Source: Aurantiacibacter sp. MUD61
GTDB lineage: Bacteria > Pseudomonadota > Alphaproteobacteria > Sphingomonadales > Sphingomonadaceae
Direction of reading: 5' to 3'
NCBI RefSeq assembly: GCF_027912455.1
Contig: NZ_CP115446.1
Span: 310,001-374,000 of the forward strand
Length of the DNA: 64,000 nt
Part shown: in pieces, positions 24,562 through 32,873 of the stretch
How the letters are laid out: each line of letters starts with the position of its first letter
Position numbering within the stretch: the stretch's first letter is position 1
Made by a program: the position numbers and the translations under genes
Notes under the pieces: generated by a model
What the model was told of the DNA's origin: nothing
Database searches by the model: none
What the model saw: only the letters and a program-made list of their open reading frames with translations

Positions 24562-25574
24562 TCACAATTGACGGCTCTGAAGGCGAAGGCGGTGGGCAGG
24601 TCTTGCGGTATTCCGCAGCCCTGTCGCTGCTGACCGGCGAGCCATTCACCATCCAGAACATCCGCGGGGGCAGGGCCAAGCCCGGCCTGATGCGCCAGCA
24701 TGTTACCGCGCTGGAAGCGGCCTGCGCCATCGGCGGAGCGGAATGCTCCGGGCTGACTGTTGGTGCCAGCGAGCTAATCTTTCGGCCCGGCAGCGTTACG
24801 CCCGGCGAATACCATTTCGCGGTCGGCACCGCCGGTTCTACCGGGCTGGTCCTGCAGGCCGTATTGGTTCCACTGATGCTGGCCGATGCGCCGTCGCGGC
24901 TGGTGATTGAGGGCGGTACCCACGCGATGGCCGCGCCGCCTTTTGAGTTCCTCCAAAAAACGCTGCTGCCGGTCATGGAGCGGATGGGACCACAGATTTC
25001 CATCACGCTCGAGCGTCACGGCTTCTACCCGCGCGGCGGCGGGCGCATTGTCGTGGACATCGATCCAGCGCCGCTGCGCCCGATCGAATGCGTGACGCGC
25101 GGCGAGTTCAAGTCTGGCAAGGTAGAAGCACTAGTTGCCGGAATTCCGTTCGACATCGCTGACCGCGAACTGAAGGCGGCGCGCAAGGTGCTGGCCGATT
25201 GGCCCGACGAGGTCTTCGCGCCCGTGCAACTCCCGGCTGAAAATGGCCCGGGGAATGCCCTGCTCATGGTAGCCGAATTCGAACATGTTACCGAAGTCAC
25301 GTCTGGCTTCGGCAAGCTTGGCGTGCCTGCAGAACGCCTGGCAAAGACAGCGGCGAAGCGGATGGCTGGCTATCTGGCGTCGCAAGCCTTTGCCGGGCCT
25401 TACCTGCAGGACCAGCTCTTGCTGCCGTTCGCGATGGCAGGCCGTGGAGCGTTCACAACAGTCAAGCTCAGTGAGCACACCCGCACCGCAGTGAACCTGA
25501 TCGAACGATTTTCGGGAAGAGGTTTTCGCTTCTCGGAAACCACTGATGGAGCGCATCTTGCAGAGGTTTGCTGA
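24558..25574 (+). CDS. rtcA: RtcA, RNA 3'-terminal phosphate cyclase
   Basis: This 338-residue protein begins MITIDGSEGEGGGQVLRYS, the family's N-terminal signature. HGFYPRGGG follows mid-protein, and KLSEHTRTAVNLIE near the C-terminus contains the adenylylated His. The enzyme converts RNA 3'-phosphate to 2',3'-cyclic phosphate with ATP, making the end that RtcB can use. It is the last gene of the operon. A hairpin-forming repeat follows 8 nt after the stop and could end the transcript. Confidence 0.96.
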   Translation: MITIDGSEGEGGGQVLRYSAALSLLTGEPFTIQNIRGGRAKPGLMRQHVTALEAACAIGGAECSGLTVGASELIFRPGSVTPGEYHFAVGTAGSTGLVLQAVLVPLMLADAPSRLVIEGGTHAMAAPPFEFLQKTLLPVMERMGPQISITLERHGFYPRGGGRIVVDIDPAPLRPIECVTRGEFKSGKVEALVAGIPFDIADRELKAARKVLADWPDEVFAPVQLPAENGPGNALLMVAEFEHVTEVTSGFGKLGVPAERLAKTAAKRMAGYLASQAFAGPYLQDQLLLPFAMAGRGAFTTVKLSEHTRTAVNLIERFSGRGFRFSETTDGAHLAEVC

Positions 25575-25582
25575 CCGGCGCG

Positions 25583-25608
25583 AATTGGGCCGGAAGCGGA
25601 CAGTCCGC
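25583..25608. repeat. 26-bp GGGCCGG repeat, copy 2 (hairpin after rtcA)
   Basis: This is the same sequence as 18277-18302 with two changes. AAGCGGA-CAG-TCCGCTT within it forms a clean 7-bp hairpin. There is no U-tract after it, so intrinsic termination is doubtful. It may mark the end of the operon or be an interspersed repeat. Confidence 0.55.
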
Positions 25609-25794
25609 TTATAGAAGAAAATCACGGGAAGCTGCTCTGAGTTGTCAGGCTGCAAGCTACTGCCAATCAGAAGTTAGAGCTTGCGAAAACCGTAGACCTA
25701 ACCCACATGGACAACCTGCTAAGGGAGCAAGACAACAATGAACAACTGAGCAACCAGCGCGTCTCTTCCGACAACTGATTGCCATGGTGTTCTC

Positions 25795-27381
25795 ATGCCA
25801 CATCTTACGCTGGATGCCCTGTCGTTTACGACACCCGACGGTACTCCACGTTTTTCCGATCTTTCCCTGTCCGTTGAACATGAAGCCGTCGGTCTCTTCG
25901 GTCGTAACGGATCGGGTAAGACCACGCTCTTGAAAGCTATTGCAGGCCATGCGCATCTTCCGTTGGGCGGAACGATCGTCACGGATGGCAAGGTCGGCCT
26001 GCTGCGCCAGGACGGATCGACGCCAAGTTCCACGGTTGGCGACATGCTTGGGGTCGCGGACCATCTGGCACGCATTGCGCGCATCGAGGCAGGTTCGCCT
26101 GTTGGAGACGACCTCGATCTTGCGGACTGGACTCTCGCTTCCAGGCTGGAGAACCTGTTGGCCCGGTTCGGCCTGGCATCAATGGAAACGTCACGCGCAA
26201 TTTCCAGCCTGAGCGGTGGAGAGCGGATGCGCTTGAAGCTTGCGGCGCTACTCTTGCCCGCGCCCGATATCTTGCTGCTCGACGAGCCGACGAACAATCT
26301 CGACTCCGACGGACGCGAAGGCGTGGCCGATCTGATCGAGGGCTGGAACGGTCCGCTGCTTGTCGCCAGCCACGACCGCTGGCTGCTTGAACGGGTCGAA
26401 AGAATTGTCGAACTTTCGCCCGCAGGCGTTACCATCGTCGGCGGGAACTGGTCTTCATTCAAGGCCGAACGGGACGCAAACCGCGCACGCGCGATCGAAG
26501 CGCTTGAAAAGGCGCGCGAGGGCCTCGATGCGGCAAAGCGATCTAAGCAACGCGAAATGGAAAAGCAGGCGAGACGGGACAAGCGCGGGCGCGCCGTCGC
26601 GGCCAAGGGGGCCGATCCGAAACCATATCTTTTCCAACAACAGCAGCGGGCGGAAAAGACCGCCGCGCGATATGGCGTAGTTGGGCAGGAGATCGTCGAT
26701 CAGGCCGATGCAATGCTACGCTCGGCCCGGGCGGACGTCGAGCGGATCGTGCCGATACGCATCGCACTTCCCCGATCTGGCCTGTCGTCCCGCCATACCT
26801 TGGTGGATGCGCATGACCTTGTCTGCGAACGGAATGGGCGTGTGCTTTTCGATTCTATGGATCTCGTCGTTCGCGGACCAGAGCGCATCGCAATCACCGG
26901 GCCGAACGGCTCCGGCAAGACCAGCCTGGTCAGACTGCTGCTCGGGCTCGACACGCCGGCATCCGGCAAGATAGCCTCCGATCAAAAGAGTATGGCCGTG
27001 CTCGACCAGCATCTGGCGATGCTCGATAAATCCGAAACTCTCCTCGACACGATGAAGCGACACAATCCAGCGCTTGATCAACAGTCGGTCCACGCATCGC
27101 TTGCCGCATACGGCTTTCGTGGACAGTGGGCAGACAGGACCGTGACCGGCATTTCTGGTGGCGAACAAGTGCGACTTGCACTCGCCTGCCTGTTCTCGCG
27201 GCCGGAACCTCCACAAATGCTGATCTTAGACGAGCCAACAAATCACCTCGATATCGAGGCGATCGAACTTCTAGAGAACGCGCTCACCCACTATGATGGC
27301 GCGATAATCTGCATCAGTCATGACGAAGCGTTTCGCAATGCACTCGGATTGACGCGTGAGATCACGATGGGTGACACATAA
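25795..27381 (+). CDS. ABC-F family ATPase
   Basis: This 528-residue protein has two ABC domains in one chain and no membrane segments: Walker A GRNGSGKTT (about 41-49) and GPNGSGKTS (about 369-377), signatures LSGGERMRLKLA and ISGGEQVRLALA, and Walker B ILLLDEPTNN and MLILDEPTNH. The linker is basic and helical (KRSKQREMEKQARRDKRG). ABC-F proteins act on the ribosome, easing stalls or giving antibiotic protection. The subgroup cannot be told from sequence alone. It lies 220 nt downstream of rtcA and is probably a separate transcript. A 23-codon ORF at 25707-25778 precedes it but has no ribosome binding site. Confidence 0.9.
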   Translation: MPHLTLDALSFTTPDGTPRFSDLSLSVEHEAVGLFGRNGSGKTTLLKAIAGHAHLPLGGTIVTDGKVGLLRQDGSTPSSTVGDMLGVADHLARIARIEAGSPVGDDLDLADWTLASRLENLLARFGLASMETSRAISSLSGGERMRLKLAALLLPAPDILLLDEPTNNLDSDGREGVADLIEGWNGPLLVASHDRWLLERVERIVELSPAGVTIVGGNWSSFKAERDANRARAIEALEKAREGLDAAKRSKQREMEKQARRDKRGRAVAAKGADPKPYLFQQQQRAEKTAARYGVVGQEIVDQADAMLRSARADVERIVPIRIALPRSGLSSRHTLVDAHDLVCERNGRVLFDSMDLVVRGPERIAITGPNGSGKTSLVRLLLGLDTPASGKIASDQKSMAVLDQHLAMLDKSETLLDTMKRHNPALDQQSVHASLAAYGFRGQWADRTVTGISGGEQVRLALACLFSRPEPPQMLILDEPTNHLDIEAIELLENALTHYDGAIICISHDEAFRNALGLTREITMGDT

Positions 27382-27441
27382 ATGCCAATGCCGCGGACGG
27401 CGGCGAAAGCTTAAATCCGCTTTCAGTTTCATTCGTTCAGC

Positions 27442-27467
27442 AACTGGGCCGATTGCAGACTGTCAGC
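27442..27467. repeat. 26-bp GGGCCGG repeat, diverged copy 3
   Basis: AACTGGGCCGATTGCAGACT and following bases resemble the copies at 18277 and 25583. It lies in the 248-nt gap after the ABC-F gene, in which I see no gene or clear promoter. Confidence 0.4.
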
Positions 27468-27629
27468 TCGTGGGCCCTGAAGTGAAGAATGCAGACGGCA
27501 TCTCCACTCAAGTCTACCACCTAGGGTTGCACGAAGTTTCAATCATTTAGTCGCCGTCTGGCTAGGGCCTTCTATCCGAGCTAAAGAAACACCGAAGCGG
27601 TCGGCATTGTTGGAGCCAGTTTGCAACTC

Positions 27630-27866
27630 ATGATCATTTACCTGACGGGAAGTCCAGCGAGCGGGAAGACTACTATTGCGGAGCGGCTAGCCGAACGAGA
27701 GCATTGCTTAGTGCATTTTCGATTTGGACGAGTCCTCACCGAACTTATTCAGCAGAACTGCACATCCGGACAACACGCTCATCGCTGCACTCCGCAAAGC
27801 CCACACCATGCTTGCGACCGAGCACGGAATGCCGCTAATGCGCTCCGCTCCGGTCTCGCCATATGA
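27630..27866 (+). pseudogene. Truncated P-loop kinase-like fragment
   Basis: The ATG at 27630 starts MIIYLTGSPASGKTTIAERL, a P-loop typical of small nucleotide or metabolite kinases. After about 38 residues the frame loses any family resemblance and ends. From about 27755 a different frame carries recombinase-like sequence, so a deletion or fusion joined two gene remnants. The short product is unlikely to work. Confidence 0.55.
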
Positions 27867-28056
27867 TCGCATGATCCTGAGACTTGCCTTCCTTGCACCC
27901 GAGATCCAGCGCGACATCCTGCACGGGCGCCAGCCGCCAGGGTTCCATCTCGAGACTTTCCGCAAGGTCGAGGTCCCGCTAGCGTGGTCCCGTCAGCGAA
28001 AAGCGCTTGGCTGGGACCAGACAAACCTTCCCTGTTCTGCTGAAAAACAGGCCTGA
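27751..28056 (+). pseudogene. Serine-recombinase-like C-terminal fragment
   Basis: In this frame about 100 residues (DNTLIAALRKAH ... ILRLAFLAPEIQRDILHGRQPP ... PLAWSRQRKALGW) match the C-terminal helical part of large phage- or transposon-type serine recombinases. The catalytic N-terminal domain is missing. It lies in a degraded segment near tRNA-Ser, which suggests the scar of an integrated element. Confidence 0.6.
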
Positions 28057-28253
28057 TCACGTCGATATCGGCCCCTGTTATGGCGATTAAGGTCCCTGTT
28101 CCGTCGAATAACAGGGAAACCGCGAAAATGAGGGTTATTATCGCGTGATTACAGAATATTAGCTGCACGCACGAGGCATTCTAATAGTGATTTTTTCCTG
28201 TTTTCGTGTTCAAATTGATGTTTTTCCCTGTTCTTACCTGTTTTACAGGGAAA
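28031..28253. repeat. Three CCCTGTT/AACAGGG inverted repeats
   Basis: Three hairpins share the same arms: CCTGTT...AACAGG (28031-28051), TCCCTGTT...AACAGGGA (28093-28117) and TTTCCCTGT...ACAGGGAAA (28223-28253). They lie in a gene-free stretch (28057-28407) between the recombinase fragment and tRNA-Ser. The regular reuse of one arm sequence suggests protein binding sites or repeat elements of a former mobile element. I see no coding sequence there. Confidence 0.55.
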
Positions 28254-28354
28254 CCGGACCGATGCGGGTACGCCAAGAGACTGGCGCCTGAAATGGCGCT
28301 GGAGACGCGACATATGATGCGCCTGTTACGGTATAGCAGCCGCAAGCGCGCCCG

Positions 28355-28406
28355 TTCAGCGGGCTTGCGGCGAAGCCCTGATAACAGAGACAAGTGCTGG
28401 GGGTGA
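28355..28406. repeat. 52-bp dispersed repeat, copy 2
   Basis: This direct copy of the repeat at 7388-7439 (about 92 percent identical) ends two bases before the 3' CCA of tRNA-Ser. The position next to a tRNA end is typical of element integration sites. Confidence 0.6.
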
Positions 28407-28407
28407 G

Positions 28408-28498
28408 TGGCGGAGACGGAGGGATTCGAACCCTCGATACGGGGTTACCGTATACACACTTTCCAGGCGTGCGCCTTCGACCACTCGGCCACGTCTCC
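28408..28498 (-). tRNA. tRNA-Ser(GGA)
   Basis: A complete class II tRNA with encoded CCA. Acceptor GGAGACG pairs with CGTCTCC, the anticodon loop is CTGGAAA (anticodon GGA), there is a long variable arm, and the T-loop is TTCGAAT. Its 3' end faces the degraded mobile DNA at 27.6-28.4 kb. Confidence 0.97.
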
Positions 28499-28643
28499 GC
28501 ACTCCATCTGCGCTAGCGCTTTGATGCTTTAGCGCGACAGACCCTGCCTGACAGGAAGCGCGCATCTAGCGAGGGTTGTTGCTTATGACAAGCGTGGCAT
28601 GCAGAGCGTTTGCACGCAGTGTTTTGTGTGGCATCTCACGATC

Positions 28644-29606
28644 ATGAAAAAGCTGCTCTTTCTCACCCTCTGCTCGCTACTGTGCACCGCGCCGACCAGC
28701 GCGCAGCAAGGCGAGCCTGAATATGTGACGCCCACATCAATCGTCGCAGCTTCTTCGGCTGACGAATGGGTGGCGATCGATCCTGACGATCTGCTTGTCA
28801 TGCAACTGGCGCCGGACGGAGCGGGCAATCCGCGCACCGTCGTCATCCAGCTCATCCCTGCTCCCTTCAGCCAGCCCTGGGTCGCAAACATCCGCACCCT
28901 TGCCCGCGCAGAGTGGTGGGACGGAACAAGCGTCAACCGCGTGCAAGACAATTACGTCACGCAATGGGGCGATGTGACCGAAGAGAAGCCGCTGCCCGAG
29001 GGGGTGACGGCGCCTGAAGCGAGTTACGCCGTGGGCGCCAGAGATAGTTGTAATTTCAGCAGTGAGCGGGGGCACAGAGTTTTCGCTGATTGCCCCATTG
29101 GACAGTTCATTTTACCAGATGTCGCGGTTGTCGGCGGACATGTCGGCTTTGAAAAAGGGTGGCCTTTGGCGCGCGCCGAGCATTCTCTCTGGCCCATCCA
29201 TTGCTACGGCTACGTTGGCGTCGGACGCGGTTATGCTCCCGATACGGGCACCGGCGCAGAACTCTACACCGTCATCGGACAGCCCCAGCGCCATATGGAT
29301 CGAAACCTTGCCGTCATCGGGCGCGTGATCGAGGGTATGCAGCATCTCTCCAGCCTGCCCCGGGGATCGGGCGAACTCGGTTTCTATACTGAGGAGGAGG
29401 CGCATCTGCGCGTGCCAATCATTTCCATACGGCTTGGTAGTGAGCTGGCAGATGCTCCGTCTTCTGAATATCTTTCGACCGATAGCGAGAGCTTCGCACA
29501 ATATGTGCATGTCCGCGCCAACCGGAATGACAGCTTTTATCGCAGCCCAGCAGGCGGTGTCGACATTTGCAATGTAGAGGTGCCGGTGCGGCGGGTGGGC
29601 GAGTGA
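28644..29606 (+). CDS. Exported cyclophilin-type peptidyl-prolyl isomerase
   Basis: About 320 residues from the ATG at 28644, which gives a clean signal peptide (MKKLLFLTLCSLLCTAPTSAQ); 28599 would add 15 unlikely residues. Cyclophilin landmarks include WWDGTSVNRVQDNYVTQWGD, HCYGYVGVGRG, GTGAELYTVIGQ and LAVIGRVIEGM. It should catalyse prolyl isomerisation in the periplasm. The stretch between about residues 135 and 175 is poorly conserved, and an alternative frame there also looks protein-like, so a pair of compensating frameshifts is possible but not shown. Confidence 0.75.
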   Translation: MKKLLFLTLCSLLCTAPTSAQQGEPEYVTPTSIVAASSADEWVAIDPDDLLVMQLAPDGAGNPRTVVIQLIPAPFSQPWVANIRTLARAEWWDGTSVNRVQDNYVTQWGDVTEEKPLPEGVTAPEASYAVGARDSCNFSSERGHRVFADCPIGQFILPDVAVVGGHVGFEKGWPLARAEHSLWPIHCYGYVGVGRGYAPDTGTGAELYTVIGQPQRHMDRNLAVIGRVIEGMQHLSSLPRGSGELGFYTEEEAHLRVPIISIRLGSELADAPSSEYLSTDSESFAQYVHVRANRNDSFYRSPAGGVDICNVEVPVRRVGE

Positions 29607-29613
29607 ACCGTCC

Positions 29614-31695
29614 CTAGATCCGATCCGCCTGTGCCACGGCATCGCTTGCGCGCAGAGCGCTCATGATCCGGGTGAGGTGTGCGAGATCCTGCACTTCGAT
29701 GTCCAGCTCATAGGTATGAAACGGATCGTCGCGCTGGGTCAGCTCAAGGTTCATGACATTGGCATTGCTGCGCGCGAAAACGCTCGCCATGTCAGCCAAG
29801 GTTCCGGGCCGGTTATACAGAACTACATTCAGCCGCCCGACCGCACCATGTGAGCGTTCGCCCCATGACAGGTCTACCCAATCGGCATCCACGCCATTGG
29901 CAAGCTCAAGACAATCGATTGTGTGAACTTCCACGCCTACCCTCGGACGGCGGAGACCGACGATGCGATCGCCCGGCACGGGGTGGCAGCATTCGGCAAG
30001 GTCGAAAGCGACGCCTGCGGTCAGCCCCTTGATCGAGATTGCGCGCTCCAGCTGGGGTTCTTCCGGCATATCGGCCGTGCTGCCCGGAACGATGGCTTCC
30101 ATCACTTCACGGTCGGTGACTTTGGAAGAGCCGATCGCATACATCAGGTCCTCTTCGTCCTCCAATTCCAGCGCCTGAGCAGCCTGCCGGATCGCTTTCT
30201 TGCCCACCTTCGTTGGCAAGCGATCGCCGATTTCCTCGAAAAGCTTGCGGCCGATCTCGGCCACTTCCTCGCGCTCTTTCAGGCGGACCGCACGGCGGAT
30301 GGAGGCACGCGCCTTTCCAGTGACGACAAAGCTCAGCCAGCTTAGCTGCGGCTCTGCATTGGCGCCTTTGATGATTTCGACCACATCGCCATTATGCAGC
30401 TGGGTGCGCAGCGGCATGTGCCGCCCGTTGATTTTGGCGCCCACCGTTTGCGCGCCAAGATCGGTATGGACGGCGAAGGCGAAATCGACCGGCGTTGCTC
30501 CCTTGGGCAATTGAAACAGCGCGCCCTTCGGCGTAAAGGCGAATATGCGATCCTGATAGATCGCCAGCTTTGTGTGTTCGAGCAATTCCTCGGCATCGTG
30601 GCTCGCATCGACGATCTCGATCAGGTCGCGTAGCCAGCCGACCGCCCCATCGGCCTTGTCATGCTGTTTATAGGCCCAGTGAGCGGCGAGGCCGAATTCA
30701 TTGGTCTCATTCATTTCGCGCGTGCGGATCTGCACCTCCACACGCATCGACTTGTCGTAAAACAGCGTTGTGTGCAGCGATTTGTAGCCGTTGTTCTTGG
30801 GGGTGGAGATGTAATCCTTGAACCGCCCCGGCACGAACTGGAATGCCGTGTGCAAGATACCGAGCGCGCGGTAGCAATCCTCGACATTGTCGGTCAGCAC
30901 GCGAAAGGCCATGATGTCGGACACCTGCTCGAACGGCAGGTGGCGTTCGGCCATCTTCTTCCAGATCGAATAGGGATGCTTCTCGCGGCCCCAGACTTCG
31001 ACTTCGATCCCCGCTTCCGAAAGCGCCTGTTTGATATCGAGCGCAATCCGATCGACCTGTCCATTGTCGGACTGGCGTAACTGCTCCAGCCGCTTGGTGA
31101 TCGTGGCGTAGGCTTCGGGTTCCAGTTGCTCAAAGGCAAGCAACTGCATCTCGCGCATATATTCATACATGCCCACGCGCTCTGCCAGCGGGGCGTAGAT
31201 ATCCATCGTTTCGCGGGCGATGCGCTGGCGCTTTTCCGGCTTCTTGATGTGATGCAGCGTGCGCATATTGTGCAGACGGTCCGCCAGCTTCACGAGCAGC
31301 ACACGCAGGTCTTCGGACATGGCGAGCAGGAATTTGCGCAGGTTTTCCGCCGCGCGCTCGTTCTCCGGCATCTGCTCGATCTTGGACAGCTTGGTGACGC
31401 CATCGACAAGCCGCGCGACTTCAGGGCCGAACTTTTCCTCGACGTCCTCGATCGTGGCGAGCGTGTCCTCCACCGTATCGTGGAGCAGCGCGGTGATGAT
31501 GGTTTCCTGATCCAGTTTCAGGTCCGTCATCAAGCCTGCAACTTCGACCGGATGGCTGAAATAGGGATCGCCAGATGCGCGCATCTGGCTGCCGTGCTTC
31601 TGCACCGTATAAACATAGGCGCGGTTGAGCAGCGCCTCATCGGCGTCAGGGTCATATTCCTTGACCCGCTCAACAAGTTCATATTGGCGCAGCAT
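29614..31695 (-). CDS. rsh: Bifunctional (p)ppGpp synthetase/hydrolase (RelA/SpoT)
   Basis: This 693-residue protein has an N-terminal HD hydrolase (H48; HDTVEDT at 72-78), a synthetase domain (GRFKDYISTPKNNGYKSLHT), a TGS domain (FAFTPKGALFQLPKGATPVDFAF), and a C-terminal zinc-finger/ACT part. Both catalytic regions look intact, as expected for the single Rsh enzyme of alphaproteobacteria that controls the stringent response. It converges on the cyclophilin gene with an 8-nt gap. Confidence 0.95.
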   Translation of the reverse strand: MLRQYELVERVKEYDPDADEALLNRAYVYTVQKHGSQMRASGDPYFSHPVEVAGLMTDLKLDQETIITALLHDTVEDTLATIEDVEEKFGPEVARLVDGVTKLSKIEQMPENERAAENLRKFLLAMSEDLRVLLVKLADRLHNMRTLHHIKKPEKRQRIARETMDIYAPLAERVGMYEYMREMQLLAFEQLEPEAYATITKRLEQLRQSDNGQVDRIALDIKQALSEAGIEVEVWGREKHPYSIWKKMAERHLPFEQVSDIMAFRVLTDNVEDCYRALGILHTAFQFVPGRFKDYISTPKNNGYKSLHTTLFYDKSMRVEVQIRTREMNETNEFGLAAHWAYKQHDKADGAVGWLRDLIEIVDASHDAEELLEHTKLAIYQDRIFAFTPKGALFQLPKGATPVDFAFAVHTDLGAQTVGAKINGRHMPLRTQLHNGDVVEIIKGANAEPQLSWLSFVVTGKARASIRRAVRLKEREEVAEIGRKLFEEIGDRLPTKVGKKAIRQAAQALELEDEEDLMYAIGSSKVTDREVMEAIVPGSTADMPEEPQLERAISIKGLTAGVAFDLAECCHPVPGDRIVGLRRPRVGVEVHTIDCLELANGVDADWVDLSWGERSHGAVGRLNVVLYNRPGTLADMASVFARSNANVMNLELTQRDDPFHTYELDIEVQDLAHLTRIMSALRASDAVAQADRI

Positions 31696-31799
31696 CGTTT
31701 CACAAATGTGCGGTTTCCCGCGCTTTTCGGCAAGTGCTAAGATTCAGGAAAGAAACTCTGCGGCCGCTTCAGGCAACAAGTGTGTCCCAACGGGCTCGC

Positions 31800-32174
31800 T
31801 TATCGCGTCTGATCCCGCTGCCGCCTGCCGAAGATAAGCCAGCCCAACGACGCAATTGCTGCCAGAAAGAGGCTGGAATTCGCAAGCCCCATAGTGCGGG
31901 CCCACGAAAGGTCACCCTCCACCAGAGCCAGCCGGGTTTGCATGAATAGCCAGATGTAGATCGCTACAAGCGCAGCGAAGGCCAGATAAAGGGCGAGAGC
32001 CAGCACGGCTCGGCCCTGTTTGGACAGGAACCGTCCGAAGCTAACCACTCCAACAATCACAAGCACCCACATGCCGATGTAAGCCCAGGTCTCAGGATAT
32101 CCGAGCAGCCACATGATATGCTGACCCCATAGTGGATCACCACCGCCGCCTGTCTCGAAGAAATTCTCTTGCAT
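31800..32174 (-). CDS. Small three-span membrane protein with COX1-like N-terminal motif
   Basis: This 124-residue protein has three predicted membrane helices (about 30-50, 57-77 and 98-115). Its N-terminus, GGGGDPLWGQHIMWLLGYPETW, strongly resembles the GGGDPxxxQHLFWFFGHPEVY stretch of cytochrome c oxidase subunit I, including a His, but no other oxidase ligand is present. Function unknown. It may be an assembly or regulatory protein or an evolutionary fragment. It lies between rsh and the K+ uptake genes on the same strand. Confidence 0.65.
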   Translation of the reverse strand: MQENFFETGGGGDPLWGQHIMWLLGYPETWAYIGMWVLVIVGVVSFGRFLSKQGRAVLALALYLAFAALVAIYIWLFMQTRLALVEGDLSWARTMGLANSSLFLAAIASLGWLIFGRRQRDQTR

Positions 32175-32216
32175 GCAAAAGGCATATCGAAGCGAGTACC
32201 TGACGTAAACGCGCGC

Positions 32217-32873
32217 TCAGATTGCTGCGAAAGCCTCAATATATTCGGTGCGGCCGGAGACGACCAGAAGGTCCCCCGGCAGGATCAGCGTGTCGGGATC
32301 GGCATGGATGAAATCCTCGCCTTCACGCTTGACGCCGATTACCGTTACGCCGTGCTTTTTCCGGCAGTCGCTGGTCACGAGGGGCACGCCGACAATCGGC
32401 TCGGGCGCGGCGAGCTTGGCAATGGCGAACTGGTCATCGAAGCTGATGAAATCGAGCAGGTTTTCGTTGAGTAGCCATGCGACGCGTTCACCCATACGCT
32501 GTTCGGGAAAGATCACATGGTGTGCGCCGGTCTTTTCGAGAATGCGGCCATGGCGTTCATTGTTGGCCTTCGCCCAGATCGACGGCACGCCCAGATCGGC
32601 GAGCGCCAGAACACTCAGCACGCTCGCTTCAATATCATCGCCAATCGCGACGACGGCCGATGTAAACTCACCCCCGCCGAGCCGCTCCAGACATTCCAGC
32701 GAGGTGCAATCAGCCTCGACGACCTGCGTTAGCCTGCCAGTGAAAGCCTGCACGAGAGCCGCATCGGTATCGGCACCAAGCACTTCGTGCCCCATGCGCT
32801 CCAGGGTCTCTGCAACAGCGCCGCCAAAACGGCCGAGACCGACAACGAGAACGGGATGACGTTTAGCCGACAA
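32217..32873 (-). CDS. TrkA/KtrA-type K+ uptake regulatory protein
   Basis: About 218 residues from a TTG start at 32873, which has an ideal AGAGGAGG upstream and overlaps the end of the trkH gene by 11 nt. The RCK_N Rossmann motif is VLVVGLGRFGGAVAE near the N-terminus, with D/A-rich strands after it. An RCK_C domain follows (VKREGEDFIHADPDTLILPGDLLVVSG). Length fits the single-domain Ktr type rather than the double TrkA. It binds nucleotides and gates the TrkH-like channel encoded just upstream. Confidence 0.9.
   Translation of the reverse strand: MSAKRHPVLVVGLGRFGGAVAETLERMGHEVLGADTDAALVQAFTGRLTQVVEADCTSLECLERLGGGEFTSAVVAIGDDIEASVLSVLALADLGVPSIWAKANNERHGRILEKTGAHHVIFPEQRMGERVAWLLNENLLDFISFDDQFAIAKLAAPEPIVGVPLVTSDCRKKHGVTVIGVKREGEDFIHADPDTLILPGDLLVVSGRTEYIEAFAAI

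Noticed and set aside
25707..25778. 23-codon leader peptide before the ABC-F gene
   Set aside because: ABC-F genes can have attenuator leaders, but this ORF has no ribosome binding site and I see no terminator/antiterminator pair.
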